From Cydia pomonella (taxonomy: Eukaryota; Arthropoda; Insecta; Lepidoptera; Tortricidae): a DNA stretch of 64,000 nucleotides. Of the stretch, positions 12,391-22,811 are shown piece after piece (the stretch's first letter is position 1; each line of letters begins with the position of its first letter). The notes beneath the pieces were generated by a model. It worked only from the letters and a program-made list of their open reading frames with translations. It had not been told where the DNA came from and did no database searches. The stretch is taken from NCBI RefSeq assembly GCF_033807575.1, contig NC_084707.1, positions 10,278,550 to 10,342,549 of the forward strand, in the 5' to 3' direction. The position numbers and the translations under genes were made by a program.

Positions 12391-12599
12391 CAAACATTTA
12401 AAATTTGATGAAATGGTAACTTTATTTTTCTTTTTCGCATACGAATGATAGTTTCATATTTCTTGCGATGCATCGGTACCTACTTCAAATGCAAATGGAA
12501 TCGTAAATATAGAATTTACAAATATGTGAAACGTAAGACTTTCGATTGCTATACGTATTTTCAATTTCTTTGTACTTATATCATGATGAGCCGAAAATT

Positions 12600-12730
12600 C
12601 CCCGATTCGGCACACGTGACTCCTCGCCGCAGCCGACTTGTTCTGTCTGCCCTTATTGTGCTCGTCACGTGCTCACGTGTCGCTAGCCTCGCACCACGCA
12701 GATTCCGTCTACTTACCGTCTCGAAATCCA
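12600..12730. promoter_or_regulatory. GC-rich segment with three CACGTG E-boxes
   Basis: Perfect E-boxes at 12613-12618, 12666-12671 and 12674-12679 lie in a GC-rich island. CACGTG is bound by bHLH factors such as Myc/Max, MITF and Clock/Cycle. The clustering is seen; regulatory function is inference. Confidence 0.3.
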
Positions 12731-13034
12731 CTGTAATACAAGTCACATATAATTATAAGATGAGAGGTAGCGAAAGTTATACAGTTACTTAATCGAGTTC
12801 CATTACTAAGCTAGCAAAGGCAAGCAATCGACTCCACAAACTAGTATAACCATCACCTCGATATTCGCAACATCTAGCTAAATATTTTACTAATCGGAGA
12901 TAGGCAACACTTTTTGATTTGCCTCGCTCGTTCGACTGCTGCCATTTCAATAGCCTCCCGGCGCGGACATATACCTATGGCCCATATAAATTTGACACCT
13001 CTACGCGACACTATACATTACATACTTACCTACC

Positions 13035-13090
13035 TAATTGTTGCAAGCTCCTTATCCCTGTCTACGCTGCGTTTTATTATTCAATCGTTT
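13035..13090 (+). repeat. short dispersed repeat (pair with 9270-9340)
   Basis: Same 55-base landmark sequence as at 9278-9332, with about five substitutions and the same orientation. Confidence 0.55.
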
Positions 13091-14125
13091 ATTATGCAAT
13101 GAATTGATTTAACATTGTCCTGCTGTTAATTTATTAGTATTACAAATCAGCTCCTACGATTATTGGGTACTTATGATTTACATACTCATTAATTTTATTT
13201 TAGCACTATCTATAAACAGCACCTAAATCATAAACGAGTTAATTTTCTAGTAAGTAAAATTAACTTCATTCTTATTACACTTTTGTGAAATATCTTACAA
13301 AAACCTTATAATCCCGCGTGTGTATTATATTATACATATGTAGGAAAAGTACGTCTTTGCTGTTTTTGCATAATTAAATAAGTGTTCTAAGTAATAATTC
13401 ACCTGAAATTAATGAAGGTTATACAAATAGGTACCTACTTATCGCAACTACAGGAATGTGAAATTGTGACGGTAACCTTGAAAGTTTGGAGGAGATATAG
13501 GTGACAATATTTATATTTGTACTAGTCGTTTACATATACATAGTCATATCTGGGAAATATCTTAATCAAACACACCAACAAGTCGTACTATTAGCTTTAT
13601 ACCACTTTATCGATAAATTTGTTCTTGATTTACCGTAGCCCATAAAATGAATGCAGCCGTAACCTTGATCTACACTTACTCATATAAAATGTAAATAAAG
13701 GTGGGTTTGAAAAAAACTTCGAATGTGTAATCTCTGAGTTTTTAATCATATTTTAATATCCTTGAACTTGTTCACACGAGTAAAGATGTGTTTACATGGA
13801 AGAATTTCTTTACCTGAGTCAGCTGATTTCGCCGCTCCCAAGCCAACAATTGAACTGTGTGTTTTCAAATAAAAGTGGAAGGATTTGCAGGTGCACTCTA
13901 GCAAATTGTTTCTTACCAATTCTGGACATGTGAATTGCGTGAAAGTTGTTGCACATCCGTCAAACGATCCTTAATGTTACGGTCGAAGTTATTCTCGTGA
14001 GAAACTTTCCGAAGTAGGTGCTGGTTTTGGCCAATGATTCCAATAGATACCTACAGATGAAATGGATGTGCACGTCACGTGCAAAAGGTGTTTTTCTTAT
14101 GAGAATGACACGTATTTTATGCAAC
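13091..14125. other. unassigned AT-rich sequence
   Basis: No gene, RNA or mobile element recognised. Confidence 0.4.
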
Positions 14126-14214
14126 AGTTGTATAAGAAGGGTCAAAAAAGGCGAGTGGCGTGAGTTAAAGGAATACGCCACGAGCATTTTTTGACCTACT
14201 TATACAACGTTACA
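14126..14214. mobile_element. short hairpin element
   Basis: GTTGTATAAGAAGGGTCAAA...GAGTGGCGT and ACGCCACGAGC...TTGACCTACTTATACAAC form arms of about 35 bp around a short loop. Typical of a tiny palindromic MITE; no clear target duplication. Confidence 0.5.
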
Positions 14215-14288
14215 TACAATACTTTTCCTACGAGTCAACAAAAATAAATCTTAATTTAGGTAAACAAAGCAAAAGTATACGAGCATAC

Positions 14289-14371
14289 CTTGTTACGCGC
14301 CCGGCCCGCCGCGGCCCAGCTGGTCAGCGACACCTCCTCGTAACTCATGAGGCCCTGGTACTTGCCCTTTG
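14289..14371 (-). CDS. candidate internal exon of an unidentified host gene
   Basis: An 83-nt GC-rich block in AT-rich DNA. On the minus strand it has a plausible acceptor (TTAATTTAG|C) and a good donor (AACAAG|GTATGC). The frame with two leading bases is open through 27 codons, reading KGKYQGLMSYEEVS... then LTSWAAAGRARNK, with mostly G or C third positions as in conserved insect exons. No family recognised. It could belong to a large gene whose introns fill much of this window. No partner exon on this strand was established. Confidence 0.4.
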
Positions 14372-14849
14372 CTAAATTAAATTTTTGGACAGTTTTTTTC
14401 TCGATTTTGGCCATAGTAGCCTATGAAGACTGACAAGCAACGCTAAGCGGTCTTCGTATTCTATGGGTGTTGCTATATTACGGGTGTCACATGCGTGGTT
14501 CTGACTTATGAAGCAATTGTTTCTATTATGCAACCAAATGAATATTTTGTAAGTTGACAGCAATGCACTTAGTTTGAAACTGTATTAGTTTTGATTTTGT
14601 TAGGTTGGTAGCAATGGCTAACGTTAATCGGCGATTCATTAATCGCAGTAACGTTATAGCGATTTTAAAGCACAAGTGCTGTTATGAGGAGTAGACAATA
14701 TAGTGTTTTCTTAAAACCTTTTATGTAGGTTCTTATATTCGTGTCAATGAATATATAAATGACAGATAACAGTAGAGGAGTGGGAAAAGTATATTAATAT
14801 ACACTGCATGATGTGATGTGTTGCAAAGTACCAACTAGGCTACGTTTTT

Positions 14850-14950
14850 GTTTTTTAAATAAATAAATAAATATTATAGGACATTATTACACAAATTGAC
14901 TAAGTCCAACAGTAAGCTCAATAAGGCTAGAGCTGAGGGTAAAAAAATAC
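14850..14950 (-). repeat. SINE 3' fragment
   Basis: Complement of the 3' half of the tRNA-derived SINE seen near 32.6, 44.8 and 45.4 kb: an AAATAAATAAAT tail, GACATTATTACACAAATTGA, CTAAGTCC and AGTAAGCTCAATAAGGC. It stops before the tRNA-like head, so it is 5'-truncated. Confidence 0.65.
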
Positions 14951-15450
14951 GACTACCACTAAACTACAACTACCACTTTTATTTCAATTAATGAATTTAT
15001 GATTATGGCATGTGTCAATTTTAAGGCCACATGCTGGAACCGATAGCCTTTAATTCTTCCTCCCTGCAGTTAATGATACAGGGCGACTAATTATCCTTAA
15101 TTCTGACAAATGTGGAATCTACCTAGATTTACTATACCAGGTACAAGGCCAAGGTGTTCGTATCATATTCGTAAACAGCGAGTTTTTTTGTTTGTTGTTT
15201 ATTGACGAACGTTTATCTTTGATAGTGCGAGTAACCTAACCTACTCATTGTATTTGATAAGTACTTGTATATACGTACAACATATATCTACTTAATTCTC
15301 AAACGCTCGATCACTTACGAAGGCAATCAAACGCTTTTAATGTTATTTAATAAGTAGTAAACCTTTGTTCTGACTCCTTATTATTAAATGTACATGTACA
15401 AGATGGTTAAATTTATTTAAGCAATTAAAACGGGTGTGTAGGTTGATTTA

Positions 15451-15541
15451 GGCGCGCATTGTGGTGTCCACGCCGGTTGCGCGGACGCCGCGGCGGCGCT
15501 GCCCCGCGCCCATGCTGCATAAGAGACAGCCTACAGTACGG
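15451..15541 (+). other. GC-rich island, possible exon
   Basis: Bounded by TTGATTTAG|GCG and ACG|GTAGGTATA, which fit splice acceptor and donor. One plus frame is open throughout (ARIVVSTPVARTPRRR...), but it is R/P-rich, as any GC-rich sequence would be. No family recognised. It could equally be a CpG-rich regulatory element. Confidence 0.2.
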
Positions 15542-17330
15542 TAGGTATACTCGGATCATCACTATTTGCCCTCGTATTTTTATTTTCTAGTTTCTAACAA
15601 TCGCTCGAATTCAGCCTACTTAATATTATATATATGCTGAATTTGCAACATGGCAAATAAACCGACGAATGTGTTTATAGCTGTCATTATGGTATTACAC
15701 AGAAACAAACCGCAGTTCTTCACAAATCATTTACCTTCAAGCTAGCCAACTTTGCTACCTGTAGGCAATTTGTGACAATACAAGACAACTCACATGTGCT
15801 TAACTTAAATTAACTCATTTAAGTATATGGTATATTTTTTATAAGCAAAATCTTCTAGAAAAATGGATGCAAGCATAAAAAAAAATGCAGAACCATTTGA
15901 TAATTATTCCCGGGTTTCAGTTTTAAAACATGAAGCGTAGATTATTTCCATTTATGGTTTTAACAAAAAAGGCATGAAATTACTAAAGTTGTGACGGTGG
16001 ACAACGTAACCTAGTAATTTCCAGGCCTTTGAATGAAAACATTGCCCGTAACCAAAAACGGCTGAGGGTTGTCGGGCTTTCAAATGATTTACCCAACTGC
16101 GTAAGTAAAATAAGGTAATGTTTGTACAGCAAAGTAGTTTTATAAATATATACTATATTTCATTTCTCTTGTCGACCTTTGATTTTTTTTATTGGTAAAA
16201 TATACAGATTTTTACACGTCAAATATTTAACCCTAAGATGTGTGAAGGGAACGCTAGGATAATCCTTTATCTGTATAAGTAACCCCTATTTCAACGACTT
16301 ACAAGCTGTATTTCCATATGAAATTGACGTGGGCAATGTTGGCGAAAACCTCAGTTAACTTTACCCATCCTCAAATTTGCCAAAAAGTGGGTTAAATTGT
16401 AATTTAATATCCTTTTGGCGAATAAAATTATGCGTATGATCACAATGGATGTAGTAGACAAGAAAAAACGTTAAACTGTCTTAGGTTTTTTCCAGAACAT
16501 CGTGTTTTTTTAATCGGGCAAAAATAATAAGTTTGGCTAAGACTACCTTACTGCTTGGAAAACCAGTGAATTTGATATAATTGCGATTATTTGAGTGTAC
16601 GAGAACGGAGTGACACACAGCAAACAGGCTTAATGACGATATTGTGGCGTTATTTATTAGGTACGTGTGTAATAAAGCAAAATAAACACTTGTCACTGGC
16701 GGACAATTGCTAATAGAGTCTTAGTTAAACGTGAATCAATTGTAAACAATCAAAACGTGCAGTATTGAAGTAGGTACGTTTCAAAATAATAATTAGCAAA
16801 TGTATGTAAGTACAGAAGTTAACTTTTTGGATGTAATGGTACCAACCTTTTTCAAGATTTATCTATGGATGATAGATAATCTATGGAAAACAAGGTCAGT
16901 AAGGTCAAGTAAAAAGTTCCTTAGAAAATAACACTAGTACCTATTAGTAGGTACTAAACAAATCCGAAATATTCATTAGCATTCCATTTCGAATTTCATA
17001 GCGACTGGTTATGTGTAGGTATAAAGAGTATACTCCAACATTAGGTAGTACCTAGTCGATAATCTGTTGAACCTACAAGATGAGCGTAACGAATTTTTAT
17101 ATTTTTTTTTACATCGTGCGGTGGTTGCGGTTCAATGGCATTTGTTTTCATTAGATGCCAAAACGAAAAACAAAACACTTCCTACTTATATACTCAATTC
17201 GATGAGAAGTTTAGTTTCGTCCACTAGTGACTCATTTAAATACCTACTTTACTTTAATTGAAACTATCATATATTCAATGGTTACCATAATATCATTTTA
17301 AATAACAAGTACAACGATTTATTTATCAAT
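15542..17330. other. unassigned AT-rich sequence
   Basis: No gene or mobile element recognised. Short ORFs at 16481-16696 (minus) and 17067-17261 (plus) have no supporting features. Confidence 0.4.
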
Positions 17331-17339
17331 ATAAAGCCA

Positions 17340-17525
17340 AAAGCCCGCCTACTGTGGCCTGTGCCTGAACCACGTCGCTATCGATGTCGACCGATCGCGT
17401 CGTGTTAATTACTTTCATTAAGGGCAATTGTCCTGCTCGATCGAACTGATCAGTCAGTTTGCCGCCACTCGATATTTCCACCGGCCAGTGCCATTAGCCC
17501 GCCTCTAGCTGATCAAATAATAAAT
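17340..17525. promoter_or_regulatory. moderately GC-rich block with clustered homeodomain-type sites
   Basis: Contains TTAATTACTTTCATTAAGGG followed by CAATTG, and paired TGATCAGTCAG/CTGATCA motifs. It does not resemble the repeats around it. TAATTA and CATTAA match homeodomain cores. Enhancer function is only a suggestion. Confidence 0.2.
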
Positions 17526-17739
17526 ATAAATACAAGTATAGAATGGACACTTTAACACTCTGAAAGTATAACATTTTACGTGAAAGTGTGAAGCATAAAT
17601 ACTAATATATCAATATACCAATATATCAATACTTATATTAGTAACCGCTACAAAAGCCTGAATAATAAAAATGATATCAAGTGAGTTTATCTATAGAAAT
17701 TTATCAAATTTTGATTTGTTTCAGGTTCGACGACTGAAA

Positions 17740-18100
17740 AAAGCCCTGTTTTCTAAGAACTGAATTGGTGTTTCACCTCCGGACCTTTTTACACATCATG
17801 TCATTAATTACCTTAGATTATTGTATAGTGTGACGTCCCATTCCTTCAGCAAACCTACTTTCATTTCCTCAACTTTGGGTGGTGCAGGATCCTGCTTCCG
17901 AGCCTATTTTTGATAGTCCCACACGTTTTGATGGAAATAACGTCCAGGATAAGAGCTGCTAGTCCAGAATAGCGATTCAAACTTCGGGGTGGTAGGCCCG
18001 GATAGTCTTTGTGGTATGACGAGCGTCATTGTTCTGCACCCGTAGGATGTCAATGATACATCACTGAGACATCTCGATGAGCCTCCAACATAATGTCCAT
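17740..18100 (-). pseudogene. decayed Tc1-like transposase C-terminal remnant
   Basis: Read across frames on the minus strand, fragments align in order with the Tc1 catalytic region: YHPEV preceded by QNNDARHTTKTIRA (the second-aspartate block), then a degraded PDLNPIE block (YPGRYFHQNVWDYQK), then ARKQDPAPPKVEEMKVGLLK followed by EWD. It contains stop codons and frameshifts, and an internal deletion is likely. Non-functional. The assignment rests on motif order only. Confidence 0.5.
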
Positions 18101-18472
18101 AGCCTTCTGTTTCTCCGATGCAGCTCTGCGAAAAATGGTTTCAGGGTGTATACGTCCTCTTCTGTCACAGTTACTTAAAAACATGCAGTACTCGTGAATT
18201 AATACTCCAAGTCCAACGAGAAACGGTCTTATTCTCGCGTTTTTCCAGAAAATATCCATCATGTTGTGCGATATCTTCGCTGCAATTTGGACCTGGTAGC
18301 AAAACTTTTTGGTGTCACGTACCGTATCAAAGATCTTCTGATCCCAACTTTTCGCCCATTGGTATTCACTTTCTGCACCTGCCGAAGCTGTAGCTGGACT
18401 GAAACTCCTGTAAGGTTGCGTTTTTAAAGGACGGTTGTGAAGATAAAGTCTTTCCTTCTGGAAATACACCAC
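18050..18472 (-). other. 140-codon open frame, unrecognised
   Basis: Overlaps the 5' side of the decayed Tc1 remnant. Starts MVYFQKERLYLHNRP; contains no motif I recognise, no signal peptide and no membrane segment. It may be a chance frame through degraded transposon sequence. Confidence 0.2.
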
Positions 18473-18694
18473 TGGTGATCACTTTCAGGTCTTAAAGAAA
18501 AGCTCTTAGTTTCTTAATATCTTCCTTAGTTTGTAAACTGCTCGCTGGTTAAATCAAGAGTGAATCAACGTCGAAGTCCTGATCCCGGGGGCGCTGGAGG
18601 AATACTTATTTCAGAAATATCTAAGGAAATTAATAAAATCAATAATTATTACAATAAAAAGTTTTACCATTTTTCCATTCATAAAAACAGGGTG

Positions 18695-18841
18695 CTTAGC
18701 CAAGATCCAAATCGCTTACTCTCCGTTCCGTAGCGAACGAAACGCCTTTGCCAAAGTCTCTGTCGCACTAATAAGGAGGAGTGATAGAAAGAGACTACCG
18801 TGTTATTCGCCACGGAGCGAACGATTGTCATCTTGGCTGTT
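18695..18841. mobile_element. short TIR element (MITE)
   Basis: Left AGCCAAGATCCAAATCGCTT and the complement of the right end, AGCCAAGATGACAATCGTTC, are related, and the similarity continues through CCGTAGCGAA/CCGTGGCGAA. About 145 bp, non-coding. The terminal AGCCAAGAT recurs in the 53.3-53.7 kb array. Confidence 0.55.
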
Positions 18842-19588
18842 CTTGCTTGTTTTTTCAGTACAATTTCAACGGATCATGCACATTAAACGTTATTGGGTGC
18901 TATCATGTGTTAAAAATATTTTATTGGAATATCGACTAAGCTTTTTCCAATGATTACCACTTGACCTATATATTTAGACTTAGACAACTATTAGGTAAGT
19001 AGTGCTTTCCCTTACAGCACTAAAACCTGCTAAATAACCGATTGTCTACTCTTATCCCGATAGTGACTCATGAAATAAATGAATCTTAAGATAATATTAC
19101 ACTCTGTTAAAATAGTTTTCTAACACAGTTCAAATATAAGATCCAACAATATCAATAGATGTTCATATCTACGCAGGTCCTAATCTTCGTCTCAACGACG
19201 CAACAGCGATTAGCTACGTGAGTTGTGTTGGCTGCTTATCTCAGGCATAATTGAGGTCTAGGGTTACTTTATGACATTGTAGGTAATTTCACAACCGGGT
19301 AATGCAGGTGAATGGCTCAGTGCGCTTGCGATCTTACAGCACCCGCCTCGCCGTATTATCGACACCCAATTTGTACACATTAAAATATTTGATACTTTAT
19401 AAGATATTTAAAATATTTTTTTATCTTACATTAAATACTTATATTGATACGCAAACAACTGCAAATTCCAAAGTTATAAATGTAGCTCCACGTAATTGAG
19501 AAAAATATATTTAAATATGTTGAATGTACATGCTTAAATAGAAAATGCATTAGAGTTCATTACAGTAGGTACCTAACCGCGTTTAATA

Positions 19589-19850
19589 CAGGTTGTTTAT
19601 TTAGTCACCTGCAATAATTTACGGAATGAATATATAGGTCATACTCAGCAACTTTTACTATGGCACCAACCCCGAAATCATTGAAAAAATGGCTGTTTCA
19701 TACATTTTGGCTGCCTAACCTTGACATTTTCCACGGGAGAGTATTTTCTCACGCGATTACGGGATTGGTCCCATCCATAGTAAAAAATTGCTCAATAAGA
19801 CCTATATATTTAGCCCATAAATTATTGCAGATGACTAAATGAACAACCTG
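19589..19850. mobile_element. 262-bp TIR element (MITE)
   Basis: Left CAGGTTGTTTATTTAGTCAC continues CTGCAATAATTTA. The right end is its complement with a few mismatches (TAAATTATTGCAGATGACTA...GAACAACCTG). Flanked by TA. The terminal 55 bp of a second copy lies at 39714-39768. The 60-aa frame inside (19660-19842) is a shadow. Confidence 0.7.
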
Positions 19851-20277
19851 TATACTCGTAGTTCACATTGTCCATGATGACGGACGCGCAGATTTGTCAA
19901 ATACAACCTTTAATAACATGAAAATACGAGTCAAGGCACGCGTCGTCGTGAATGACACGATCTATATATACAATTATACATATCTACAAAACAAATAAAA
20001 ATGATATTATACACTCAGCGTCAAAAAATCGCACATCTCAATCGTTTGCGTTCAAGCGGTATTAACCCTTATATTATGTAAGGAAAAGTATGACTATGTG
20101 GCCTTATTTGAAAGGTAATTTAACCTTATATCGAAAAATGCCATAAAATTCATGACATTTTCCATAAAAAAAGAAAATTTACAGGAAAAAGGATTCAACG
20201 TGTATTCTGGATAAAATTACAAAAAAAATTAAACAATAAAATCAACAAATAAAGAAAAAAATAACTTAAAACTAAAC

Positions 20278-20937
20278 TTAAAACCTAGTGTTTCCTCCCC
20301 TGACCCTCCGCGTAGCTTCCAGGCGATCAGTCATAGACCTGATGAGTGTCACGATCCGTTCTTGAGGAATGTTGTTCCACTCCTCTATAACTGCGGCTTC
20401 CAGCTCGTCGATAGTGGCTGGAGCAGGATCCCGCGATCGAACACGTCGCTTCAAGTCATCCCAGAGATGCTCGATGGGGTTCAGGTCGGGGCTCCTTGCT
20501 GACCACTCCATTACGGTGATCCCGACCTCACGTAGGTAGTCCCGCACAATCAATGCAGTGTGGCAACGGGCGTTGTCGTGCATAAATTGGAAGCCAGGAC
20601 CAACAAACCCAGCGTACAGCCCACATGTTCTTCCAAGATCTCCGTAATGTAACGGCCAGCAGTCAAGGATCCCTGACCGCGACCATGCCGCCGGCCGGCC
20701 GTCCACGGAAATGCCGCCCCAGAACATGCACGAGCCGCCCCCGTAGCTGACAGTTTCTTCGGTGCAGGCTGGTGTGAACAGCTCTCCTTGCCTCCTGTAC
20801 ACCCTCCTGCGTCTGTCATTCGTGTAAAGGCACACCCTCGTCTCGTCGGAGAAGAGGACATTCCTCCATTGCTGCAACGTCCAATCCTCGTGCACTTGGG
20901 TAAATTGCCTTCTGGCAATTCGATGCTGTGGCTTCAT
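20278..20937 (-). pseudogene. Tc1-like DD34E transposase, catalytic domain (5'-frameshifted)
   Basis: A 219-codon frame with the complete catalytic core of a Tc1-family transposase. First Asp is in LFSDETRV (D31), second in FMHDNARCHTA (D121), catalytic Glu in SPDLNPIEHLWD (E156), giving the DD34E spacing. GGGSCMFWGG, typical of the family, precedes the second Asp. The enzyme would cut and paste its element at TA. The N-terminal DNA-binding part lies upstream in another frame, broken at a run of C near 20937, so this copy is probably inactive. Marginal homology alternatives are not needed; the motifs are clear. Confidence 0.85.
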
Positions 20938-21173
20938 TGGGGGCCCGTGGCAGCTCTTCGGGGTAACAGTTTCTTCTCCCGCAATCTTCTTCTGATTGTG
21001 GAGACACTCACTGCAGTTCTTCGAGCTGCTCTAAGCAGTATCTGCAGCTCAGCAGCGGTCAGGACTTGAGCTGTTTCCTCTGGTGTCGTATCCATTTTCT
21101 GAAGGTTTTTCTTTCTGCAGGTGTTTCGTAGTGTCCTCGGTGACCTCTGGAGAGCGAATGACCCATATGTCAC
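20934..21173 (-). pseudogene. Tc1-like transposase, N-terminal DNA-binding fragment
   Basis: 79 codons ending ...STIRRRLREKKLLPRRAATG, which corresponds to the second helix-turn-helix and linker of Tc1 transposases. It runs into the catalytic frame if one base is lost or gained in the GGGCCCCC run near 20937. The first helix-turn-helix looks shortened. Confidence 0.7.
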
Positions 21174-21199
21174 TTTTACCCCCCCCTTTTAAACTCGTC

Positions 21200-21850
21200 T
21201 AGGGTAGCACACCTAGGGACCCATTCAAATCGCATCCCCACCCTTTTTTTTTGTAACCACCCGTAGATTGGCGATTATTGATTGTAATAAAATGGTAGAC
21301 ATGTTTTCTTAAAGGGCTTTAATTGTGCTTCCAAATGATACCAATCGATCGGCCTTGCATGGAAGGGCGCTGCAGCGCTTTGGGTTCAGCCTTATGTGGA
21401 GTTCGGCATTCGGTTTTGGCCTCAAATGGAAGCTAGCCTTGTTTTTTTAAAATACATCCATTTTTTCTTGTCCGAACTCAGCTCTTCTTAAGCTCGTCTT
21501 TTGGCCCCCCCTTGAACGCACCCCGCAGAAAAGCTTCAGCCTCGCGTACATTTGGCTTTTGGTACGATTCCAAGCTCTGCATGCCCGACTCTGGCCTTCG
21601 GCCTTACACGGGAACGCGCCGAGGCCGGAAACTTTGGCGTCTCGGACCTGGATCGTAATGAATTTGCGAAAAAAGACAACTAAGTAAAAAGACGTACAAA
21701 TGCTGTGATGGTGCTCCCTTTTGTTTGTTATAATATCCACTAACAGCTTTCATTCAGGGCAACCTAATATTGTGACGGGGCGGACACCCGTCCGTCCGTC
21801 AACTACGGTGCGGAACCTAGTACTAAGCATGGCCCGCCAATAAATTTTGA
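21200..21850. repeat. GC-rich interspersed repeat, unclassified
   Basis: Contains tracts such as GCGCTGCAGCGC and CTTCGGCCTTACACGGGAAC, then AACTTTGGCGTCTCGGACCT. The composition is unlike that of its neighbours and no open frame is plausible. Probably transposon-derived; class unknown. Confidence 0.3.
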
Positions 21851-22377
21851 TACCAAAGTTTAACGAAGGGCGCCGAAACTTAATCTCGCTCTACCCTTAT
21901 CGAGTGCTCGGGCCCGCGCTGGGCATAGGTCATGTTTACCTGTGGTCTGACAATAATAATTTCTGTTTCTATTTTCTAACATTAAGGGACACTACACAAA
22001 TTCCCTATCCTAGGAAGGTAGAGTTAGACCAAGCTAATTCTGTAGCGATTTGATAGACCAGAATGTGCAAGTGTTATTTAAAAAACATCCAACTTCTATG
22101 AAATTATTTTGTTTAAAATAACATTTGCATAATCTGTGCTATCAACATCGCCGCAGAGTTACTTAGGCCTGACTAGCTGTTTGAAGGTTAACATAAAATT
22201 ACGTAAGTATCTATACCATAAACAAAAATAATTATATTTTTGTGACCATATTCTTAGTAATAAATATTGATCTAGATTTTTAAACTTGTACCCACGCCAG
22301 CACAATAATGATTTACTGTCCACATGCCAAACAAACAAACCCTTCTGAGCATTCATTCAAGAAAGCTATAATAAGAG

Positions 22378-22620
22378 GGGTGCGTATAATTACACTTCGC
22401 AGGGATAAATGTTACAGTTTGAAGCTGCATGGGTTTAATTGATATTCGAAGAGATCGGAAGCGCGGGCGCTGCACGCTGCGCCGGGCGGCGCCGGTGGCA
22501 GTGGCTCGCTGCCCTCGCTGCCCTGCACATATACTACTTACTCGCAGTACGTCAATTCGACTACATTCCGTTGTCATAAATGTGACAGGCTGGAACTGCA
22601 TTTAAATACTAGGTAAGTAG
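22378..22620. other. GC-rich insert between imperfect direct repeats
   Basis: ATAAATGTTACAGTTTGAAG followed by CTGCATG (about 22403-22431), and ATAAATGTGACAGGCTGGAA followed by CTGCAT (about 22575-22602), flank a GC-rich core (22460-22530). A plus frame through the core (SEARALHAAPGGAGGSGSLP...) ends at a strong donor-like TAG|GTAAGTAG. I cannot tell exon from repeat. Confidence 0.25.
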
Positions 22621-22681
22621 TTAATAATTTTGTTTTCTGACCAATATAGACCATTCCTAATTACGAATAGGACTGAACAGG

Positions 22682-22745
22682 TACAGTCTGCATCAAAAGT
22701 AGCGGATCAAATAACGCTTCATATACTTTTGATGCTGACTATACA
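22682..22745. repeat. short palindromic element
   Basis: TACAGTCTGCATCAAAAGTA and ACTTTTGATGCTGACTATA are inverted relatives around a 25-bp centre. Probably a minimal MITE. Confidence 0.5.
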
Positions 22746-22811
22746 TGTTAAGAATCTTAGGATTGAATTACCTATTATAGGGTCGAGTTTTATATATGTA
22801 ATTCACAAATA

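Larger units (their letters stand above)
20010..21180 (-). mobile_element. Tc1/mariner-superfamily element, damaged
   Basis: Carries a DD34E transposase in two frames (20278-20937 and 20934-21173). The probable 3' end begins CACTCAGCGTCAAAAAATCG after TA at about 20010. No matching inverted end is evident near 21.2 kb, so the 5' end looks truncated. Confidence 0.7.

Noticed and set aside
18118..18393. 91-codon plus ORF
   Set aside because: Antisense to the unexplained 140-codon frame and without recognisable features.
20788..21069. 93-codon plus-strand ORF over the Tc1 element
   Set aside because: Antisense shadow of the transposase, which has clear DD34E motifs on the other strand.
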